Source: Chamaecrista fasciculata
Lineage: Eukaryota; Streptophyta; Magnoliopsida; Fabales; Fabaceae
NCBI GenBank assembly: GCA_003254925.1
Contig: QANZ01055544.1
Span: forward strand, 34,239 to 98,238
DNA length: 64,000 nucleotides
Reading direction: 5' to 3'
The notes beneath the pieces were generated by a model that worked only from the letters and a program-made list of their open reading frames with translations, was not told the DNA's origin and did not search any database. Positions 56,302 through 64,000 of this stretch are shown here, in pieces; within the stretch, counting starts at the first letter, position 1, and each line of letters begins with the position of its first letter. Position numbers and translations under genes: made by a program.

Positions 56302-58360
56302 TGTTGGGAAATCCCCGGGGAAAACACGCAGCGGAAGCTAACAGTAAATAAAAAAAAAAACTTGCGCTCCCCAGGAAAATCCAACCCTGAGATCCGCTAG
56401 TTGAATTTAAAACCAGATACGAAAAGTGTTATACCTCAAGCCTTCAATCGGATTGGTTAAACTTGGTGAGTCTGAGAAGTCCGTTTGCAACGTCCTTCCT
56501 CCACCGGTAATCCACACGAACAGTTTGTCGAACACCAAGGTGCTAGCCTTCTGCTCCTTTCTCCAAAGGAACCGGGAACTGAATCTACAATTGTTGAACT
56601 TAAAGAACTCCTTCTTGAATTCAGGCTAGGTGGCGCAACCATGGAGAAGACAACAACAAAACTCCTTTTGTTTTCTTCTCTCAAAACCCTAACAATACCA
56701 CAACTCGAATTTCTCACTAACTCTTAGGAAAATTCGAATTCTCTCTCTCTAGAAAGCTAAGTGGCGATTTTTCCTCTCTCTCTACTAGGAGGAAGACAAA
56801 ATCAATTGTGAGCTAGGGTTAGGCATGTATGTAGTCTCAAAATAGGCGCCTAGTACCTTATATATACATGTATATAATTATTTTTAGAGCATTATTATAA
56901 TTCCAAATTATAATAATATGGCTTTCATGAATTGAATTTCAAATTATAATATTACCATAATATTAAATTTAAATTCAAATCGTAATCTTAGAGAATCTTT
57001 TGAGAGATCAAATCTCCCCAAAGGATTCACCAAGATGGCGCCATGTAGCCCTAAATTATCCTTGGAATTTTATAAATCAAAAACCTTCCTAACTCTTAAG
57101 AAAGCATGACTCACCAAAGATCCTCTTTTGAATTCAAATCTTTTGATATCTCCATCAAATCTTTTGAATTCAAATTATTATTTAAATTAATAAAACAATT
57201 TTATTAACCTAAATATCATAAAAGAGGCGCCACCCTCATGCCAATATTAGGGAATTTTATAATTCAATAATTTCCTAACTTTTAGGAACCTTATCTGAAT
57301 TATTTTTCCTTAATATTTTAATTGTAAATAATTAATCCAAATTAATTATTTAACAATTATTATATTTAAATTTGTCTCACAAATTTAAATACTTCACAAC
57401 TGTAGATCAATTAAGACAAGACATAATGTCCCAGACATTTCCTCTTTGTCTTAAATCGTGCCACCGGAGTGACCCACGAATTAACCCTAATTCGTGTCCC
57501 TTTTGAACGGTGTCCTGTTCCTGCTCGTGTGTGACCCAGCAGGCCCCACGTGAAGTTGGCAGTAGGGCATCTCATGACCTACAAGCTGTGAGCGGACTCT
57601 AGCAAGCCATCACAACTACCCAAAATACGTGAGTTATCGGTTTTTACCAAAACCGACTTAACCTTAGTACCTCCATGGCACCGACCCTATTGTTCTGCGA
57701 TATCTTGGTCATGGACCAGGCACGGGAAAGTCACCCATGATCCAAACCTTTACTTTCTCGATCTCCTTGAGTAAGTCCCAATATCTAGCATGGCCATGCA
57801 TTTCCTGGACAGACTCATCGAGGGCGCCAGTAAGATATCTCCCAATTTAATGGGGAACAAAATCCCAATTTTGGTCAGTCCACATTCCTCAGCACGGCAA
57901 TCAACCAAACCCGTACTTAGCCCTTATGACTACCCTGTTACGGGCAGCGTTAGACTAAGCCAAAGTCTGACAACTGCAACGCCGGAATAATGATGACCTC
58001 AGGTCTAAGGCGTCGTGACAGGTGTACAAGAGAGGCAAGCTGATGACTAAACCCATGCAGGACTCTCCGGGTCAGTCCAGCAACTCGTAACCACCTTACG
58101 TAATTGCACCATGACTCTCGTCCCAGCATCTAGTGCGTGCATCTCATGCACCGAGGTCATGCTGGTCTTAGTTCAGTTCAAGCTCCCACTTGAATGAGCG
58201 ACCAGGGACAGTTTAGATTAATTATCTCATAATTAATCACGGATTGTTATCATAGTAAACATGCTAATAATATGATAACCATTAATTTATCTCCATAAAT
58301 TAATTGATATGTTCTCAACATATCTATAAAATGATTGGCCCTAGGGCACAATCTCCAACA
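56302..58360 (-). repeat. copia-2 3' LTR (2.06 kb)
   Basis: Plus-strand TGTTGGGAAATCCCC...AATCTCCAACA. It shares with the copia-1 LTR the block around ACGCCGGAATAATGA (57979) and TGATTGGCCCTAGGGCACAA (58332). Inserted in the copia-3 integrase. Confidence 0.9.
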
Positions 58361-60362
58361 GACTCCCACTTGCACTAGGTACAATCATTAATCCAACTGT
58401 TCCTAACTCTTAGGAACATCCATTAATGTTGTCATTAATCCAACTGCTCCTAACTCTTAGGAACATCCATTAATGTGTCTAATCTCCATCTGACATTACA
58501 TGATGCCCATGTAAAACCTGTGCTAGGGATCTCTATATGACATTAATGTTTCTAACATTGTCATAAGAGGATCGACAACATCATCCTCGTCTGCTACCTT
58601 AACATATCTTGATATCACCATCTCTAGGTGATCATGTCTGAGTGTATATATGTGCATACATATATCACTGTCGGAACATCAGTGGGGATCCAATCCCATT
58701 TGGTGTCTTCCTGTCTCCACAGGGTGACCACCAATCACACCTCAGACATTAGTTTTACGGTCTGCGTCTCCACGCGACCAACCCTTTGTTGTAGAATCAG
58801 CAATCGTGCTCTCTGCTTGGAAACTCTTTCCAACTCACGATGCCATCAGTTCAGGAGAAACACGTATCCATACTGCGATTTAGATACATCTTGGTAGGTT
58901 TTGGAAAACGGGCACCTGTGTAACCCCTTACACATTTATTCCACCATAATCCAAGATTTCATCCTTAGTTCTTCCTAAGTACTCAAGGATGCTTATGACA
59001 GCGGTACAAGGATCCTCACCAGGGTCTTGTTGGAAACAGCTTGTCATGTTCAGGGCAAACGACACATCGGGTCGAGTACACTGCATGATGGATCCTATTG
59101 CCGAAGCATAAGGGATGCCACTCATGCGCCCTTGCTCAACAAGTGTCTTGGGACACTGTTTCTTGCTCAGGGTCAATCCTTGATTCATCGACATGAATCC
59201 CTCTTGGAGTCTTGCATACTGAACCCCTTCAGTAACTCATCCAAGCATGTACTCTGACTCAATCCAAGAAGCCTACAAGATCTATCTCCATAGATCTTAA
59301 TGCCTAGAATATAGGCAGCTTCTTCCTACATTGAAAAATTTTCACAACCAAGATTCACAATCTCTGAGGTTGGAACATTATTTCCAATGAGCAATATGTC
59401 ATTGACATATAGCACCAAGAACACAATTGTGCTCCCACTAACCTTCTTGTAGACACGAGGCTCGTCAGCGTTTTGTAAGAAGCCAAACTCTTTGACTACC
59501 TCATCAAAACGATGATTCCAACTCCGTGATGCTCGCTTCAATCCATAAATGGATTACCAAAGCTCGCACACCTTTACTGGTTCCTCTGGACATTCAAACC
59601 CCTCAGGTTGTGTCACGTACACATCCTAGGGCAACCTTCCTCTAAGGAATGCTGTTTTGACATCCATTTGTCATATCTCATATTCATAATATGCGGCTAT
59701 GGCAAGCAGGATCCTAATGGTCTTGGCTATTCCAACAGGCGAGAACGTTTCGTCATCCCATGACGTTGCGTAAACCCTTTGCAACTAGCCTCGCCTTGAA
59801 GACGTTGATGTTGCCATCCATGTCGGTTTTCTCCTCAAAACCCACTTGCACCCTTCGGGTTTTACCCCTCCGGGTGAAGCGACCAAGGTCCATACCTTGT
59901 TGTCATACATGGACTATATTTTAGCCTTCATGGCTTCAATCCATTTCTCAGAGTTGGGATCCACGATAGCTTCTTGATAGGTGGTAGGCTCACCACGCTC
60001 CATGAGCAACACATCCCTGTTTTCAGTCACGAGAAATCCCTATCTCTCTGGCCAAAAACATGTCCTATCAGACCTTCGTTGTGCTTGTGTTATTAGAGGA
60101 GCTTCCACAACACCTTGTGGTTCTTCTCTAGTGTTTTATGAATCTTGAACTCCTTCAAGATCTACCTTACTCCCACTGTTTCTTTTGGAAACAAGATCCT
60201 TCTCTAAGAAGATCAACTTCTGACTACAAACTCTTCGTTGTCAGATGGGCAGTAAACATAGTATCCCCTCGTTTCCTTGGGGTACCCTACAAGCACCTTT
60301 TGGGAGATAGTTTATCGTTTGTTTAACGTAAACTTCACACCCCCAAATTTTGAGATAAGACA
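58361..60362 (-). pseudogene. copia-2 RNase H, RT and linker remnants
   Basis: Pieces align with copia-1 but are broken many times. The frame 58928-59194 corresponds to the RT/RNase H junction (PKTLVEQGRMSGIPYASAIGS, CFQQDPGED). The frame 59326-59541 is the RT palm and reads VLYVNDILLIGNN, so the second catalytic aspartate of YVDD is changed to Asn. Further right, recognisable pieces of the RT fingers (about 59640-59950) and of the linker (about 60000-60240) are out of frame with each other. The RNase H catalytic part is mostly lost near 58790-58900. A 48-base tandem duplication (CATTAATCCAACTG unit) lies at 58385-58476. Much older or less constrained than copia-1. Confidence 0.8.
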
Positions 60363-62494
60363 TGATAGGAATTGTGCCCTAGGGCCAATCCTTTTCTGTA
60401 TATGTTATGAAATATGGATTAATTTATAGAGATAAATTAATGGTTTTCACACTATTAGCATGTTTACTGTGATTACGTCCATGATTAATTATACGATAAT
60501 TAATCTAAATCTGTCCCTGATCGATTATTTTCGTGGGAGCGAAAATGAACTAAGATCAGCATGACCTCAGTGCATAGGGATGCACGCATGCGATGCTAGA
60601 ATGAGGGTCATGGTGCAACTACGTAAGGGGTTACGAGTTGCTGGACTGACCCAGAGAGTCCTGCATGGGTTTAGTCATCAGCTTGCCTCTCTTGTACGCC
60701 TGTCACGACGCCTTAGACCTGAGGTCATCATTATTCCGGCGTTGCAGTTGTCAGACTTTGGCTTAGTCTAACGTTGCCCGTAGCAGGGTAGCCATAAGGG
60801 CTAAGTACGGGTCTGGTTGATTGCCGTGCTGAGGAATGTGGACTGACCAAGACTGGGATTTTGTTCCCCATTAAATTGGGAGATATCTTACTGGCGCCCT
60901 CGATGAGTCTGTCCAGGAAAAAGGAGTGGCCACTCAATATATGGGACTTACTCAAGGAATCGAGAAAGTAAAGGTTTGGATCATGGATGACTTTCCCGTG
61001 CCTGATCCATGACCAAGATATCGCAGAACAATAGGGTCGGTGCCTAGGAGGTACGAAGGTTAAAATCGGTTCTGGTAACGATCGATTCACTCACGTGTTT
61101 TGGGTAGTCGCGATGGCTTGCTAGAGTCCGCTCACGACTTGTAGGACATGGGGATGACCTACTGCCAACTTCACGTGGGGCCTGCCGGGTCACACACGAG
61201 CAGGATTAGAACACACCTTTTAAGGGACACGAATTAGGGTAATTCGTGGGTCACTCCGTGGCCTAATTTAAGACACAGAGGAAATGTCTGGGACATTATG
61301 TCTTGTCTTAAATTTTCTACATGATTAAATAATTGGTAAATAATTAATAGAGATTAATTATTTGCAATTTAAATATTGGGAAATAATAAATTAAATAATT
61401 CCTAAAAGTTAGGAGATTATTGATTTATAAAATTCCCTAATATTTAGTTGAGGGTGGCGCCTCATTTTATGGGGATTTAATTAATAAAAATGTTTTATTA
61501 ATTAAGTCATGAATTTGAATTTGAATTTGAGATTCTAGATTTGAATTAAGATAATGGGGTAATATTTTAATTCAATATTAGATCTAAATTCGAAATTCAA
61601 AATTTGAATTTGAAATATTATTGTAATATTTTAATTCAAAAATATTGGGATAATATAAGTTGGTTATGACTTCCTTAATTTTAGGAGTTATTTTTGATTT
61701 ATAAAATTCCCAATAAATGGAGCTAATAGGCGCCTAGACTCATGGGTCCCACTTGGAAGATTTGATCTTCAAATTGTGATTCTGAGTTGGCAATTTGAAT
61801 TTGAATTAAGATATTCTGGGAATATTTTAATTAGATATTCAAAGCCTAAAATATGATATTATCAGAATATCATAGATTTTATATTTATAAAATTAGTGTA
61901 ATTTTAGTAAATATAAAGCCTGCAATTCGCCTAGCTCCAAGACACACAAGTCGAATTGTTCATGCCTTGCACATTCTGAAACCCTAGCTCACTTTAGAGA
62001 GAGAAGTCGAATTCCTCCTTGTAGAGAGAGAAAAATCGACACCCACCTTCCTTAGGAGAGAAGTCGATTTTCTTCTAAGGAGTTAGAAGAGTTATCGAAA
62101 GTTGTGGGTTCTACGGGTTTGAAGACAACAATAGAACAAAAGGAGTTTTGTTGCTGATTGTTGATCTGTGGCGCCATCCACCAGAGTTCAGAGAAGGAGT
62201 TCCTGAATTCAGAATCTGTAGATTGGATCCCGAGTCTCTTTGGAGAAAGAGGCGTGGAGGCTAGCACCTCGTGTTCGGGAAACTGTTCGTGTGGATCACC
62301 GGTAGAGGAAGGACGTGGAGACGGACTTCTAGACTCACCAGTATCACCAATCCGATTGAAAGCCTGAGGTATAAAACTTTCCGTATCTGGTTTTAAATTC
62401 AGCTAGCGGATCTCAGGGTGGGTTTTCCTCGGGGGCGCAAGTTTTTTTAATTTACGTTTCTTCCGCTGCGTGTTTCCCTGGGGATTTCCCAACA
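60363..62494 (+). mobile_element. Solo LTR of the copia-1/2 family, opposite strand
   Basis: Runs TGATAGGAATTGTGCCCTAG...GGGGATTTCCCAACA, the reverse-complement arrangement of the copia-2 LTR, so it lies on the plus strand. Exact 5-bp target duplication AGACA (60358-60362, 62495-62499). No interior or second LTR: a solo LTR left by recombination. The host integrase sequence resumes across it (compare 42680-42690). Confidence 0.9.
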
Positions 62495-62499
62495 AGACA

Positions 62500-64000
62500 C
62501 TATGGGACTCCTCCCATCCATATCTCATATGGTGTCTTCTCAACTGCCTTAGACAGAACACGGTTAAGTGTGAACACGGCAGCTTCTAAAGCATATCCTC
62601 AAAAGGATGGCGGAAGATCAGTTTGACTCATCATAGATCGAACCATATCTAATAGGGTTCGATTCCTCCTCTCGGAAACACCATCCCCATGGGGTTTCAG
62701 AAGGGGTAAGTCGTGAGACCATCTCACAGCTTCTAAGATGATCAACAAATTCTTGACTCAAATACTCGTCTTCTCGATCGGATCGAAAGACCTTGATTTT
62801 CTTGTCAAGTTAGTTCTCTACTTCTCTTTGAAATCTCTATTTCAAAAGACTCCGACTTATGCTTTAATAAGTAGGCCAAGTCAAACCTATTGAAGCGGTT
62901 AGTAAGAGTAACCACCTTCAGCTCGGGTACTCACGGGTCCACATACATCACTATGTATGATCCCCAATAAGTTCGATGCCCTTTCACTGTGGCCAGTGAT
63001 AAGCACCTTTGTCATTTTTCCAAGTAAGCAAGATTCGCAAGCATCATATGATTCAAAATCAAATGATCTTAGAAGTCCATCTCTATGGAGATCCTCTAGG
63101 CGTTTCTCGTTTATATGGCCTAAACGACAATGCTAAAGGTATGTAGGATTAGATTCTCCAATCTTAATCCCTTTTTGTATCAGTGTTATAGACATCGTTA
63201 TCGTGTTGACGTTCAAATTTCAAGATGCAATGTTTATCTTGCAAATCACATAAGCAAATAAACATCATCTTTATAAATCGAACACCATTCTTTTCAGTTC
63301 ACACACATGCAAAACCTTCCTTATCAAATAAGAAAGAGAAGCATTGTTTGAACCTTGAAGAAGGTACATGATAACAATGGGTTAATCCCAGAGGGCAAAA
63401 CAAGCTCGCATGTTCCTACAGCAACAGCAGCAACCCTTGCTCTATTGCCCTCTTGCAGGTCCATCTCGCTTCTGTTCAGCTTTCTACTGTCTCTAAGACC
63501 CTTCACATCAAATGTGAAAACAGATGCTGTATCTAATACACAAGCGGTTATGGTAGACAAGCGAACGTCTATAACGAAGATACCAGAAGTAGAGATCTCA
63601 TCTCTCCTTTTATTCTTTGATCTTCCAAGTACAATTTGCAATTTCTCAAAAGGCAAATTGCATCCTTTAAAAGCCTTGCCTTCTTGGCAGGTAGTGGGTT
63701 AGGCTCTGCCGCTGGCTTGGTCTTACCAAACTCGGCGTCTCCTTTCCTCTTTCCTTTGCCCTTCCCTTTCCCCTGATTTTGGAACGTTTCCTTGAGATGT
63801 GTGACCATCTCAACAGCCGACAATATTCCCTTGTTCAACTCCTTGAACTATTGTGGCTAGCATCAGGCAAGCGACGTCCACAGAGTCATTGAAGTGCTTC
63901 TTTAAGCAATTCTCTATGCTCTTGGAGCGTCCTTGGCATGCTCTTCAGGGGAGGGATCTCTAGGACATAAAATTTCCTTTGTTGGGTGAGAACAAATCTC
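62500..64000 (-). pseudogene. copia-2 integrase, protease and gag remnants
   Basis: Continues the copia-2 interior after the solo LTR. From 62500 to about 63350 the sequence follows copia-1 integrase (compare 42690-43540) with several frameshifts and stops; the equivalent of the RSDRGGEY motif near 62780 is still visible at the DNA level. The frame 63324-63656 holds the protease-proximal region (IFVIDVRLS, ACVLDTASV), where the protease Asp-Thr-Gly is changed and the following residues deleted. The frame 63569-63838 is the basic gag tail (NQGKGKGKGKRKG) with the zinc knuckle partly deleted. It keeps gag sequence (63780-63900) that copia-1 has lost. The gag start lies near or past the window end. 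Confidence 0.8.

Larger units (their letters stand above)
56302..64000 (-). mobile_element. copia-2: degenerate Ty1/copia of the copia-1 family, running off the window
   Basis: The 3' LTR (56302-58360) is followed by an interior that aligns piecewise with the copia-1 interior, in the order RNase H, RT, integrase, protease, gag on the minus strand. A solo LTR (60363-62494) interrupts it. The left target flank is ATACC (56297-56301); the other end and the 5' LTR lie beyond 64000. Confidence 0.88.

Noticed and set aside
57790-57990. Matching 66-119 codon frames at 57790-57990 (plus) and 60731-61090 (minus)
   Set aside because: Similar because both lie in copies of the same copia LTR; the frame is not kept in the copia-1 LTRs and has no recognisable domain.

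Overview
The window is repeat-dense nuclear DNA from a flowering plant, most likely a eudicot. The evidence is plant Ty1/copia and Ty3/chromovirus elements primed by initiator-Met tRNA, Mutator-like, hAT, Harbinger and Stowaway foldback elements, a tRNA-derived SINE, and AT-rich sequence with no bacterial-style operons. I see no intact host gene. The only host-like coding sequence is a broken fragment of a small secreted protein inside a Mutator-like element. The sequence is a draft assembly: one 360-N gap (3209-3568) and single-N joins at 23206, 29369, 38439 and 48028, at least two of which sit on visible assembly artefacts.

Region A (1-32642) is a nest of one family of very long-LTR, non-coding retrotransposons (LARD type). 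The oldest copy is an LTR on the minus strand, now in three pieces (1-1724, 12618-12963, 30788-32642). It was split first by LARD-1 (1725-12617, plus strand, TSD CATCC) and again by LARD-2 (12964-30787, minus strand, TSD ATAAC). Each LARD has LTRs of 3.5-4.2 kb ending TG...CA, a Met-tRNA primer site, about 3.6 kb of non-coding interior and a G-rich polypurine tract. Just inside the polypurine tract both keep a few dozen codons resembling the C-terminal tail of a chromovirus polyprotein, which points to a Tekay/Del-like parent. LARD-2 was later hit by a 430-bp Mutator-like MITE, a 400-bp foldback MITE and a nearly intact chromovirus (23207-28019) whose 3' end is lost at a single-N join. A hAT MITE full of TATCCG hexamers (31421-32057) sits in the oldest LTR.

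Region B (32643-38094) is AT-rich and non-coding. It holds foldback elements with 8-9 bp target duplications (33854-34639, 35156-36062, 37045-37893) and, on the minus strand at 33406-33458, a USE plus TATA pair spaced as in plant Pol II snRNA promoters.

Region C (38095-48284) is a Mutator-like element with about 260-bp terminal inverted repeats and a 9-bp target duplication (TATTTAATT). It carries a captured gene fragment encoding a signal peptide and an acidic mature region (a Pack-MULE). A 9.1-kb Ty1/copia element (38590-47690) is inserted in that fragment; its pol is broken by stops and frameshifts.

Region D (48285-64000) continues with a Harbinger/Tourist MITE, a Stowaway MITE, a TRIM-like mini-retrotransposon, a SINE, an unassigned LTR-like stretch, a rearranged copia remnant (54699-56301), and a second degenerate copia of the same family as the one in Region C (from 56302 past the window end). 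The second copia is itself interrupted by a solo LTR of the same family in opposite orientation (60363-62494, TSD AGACA).
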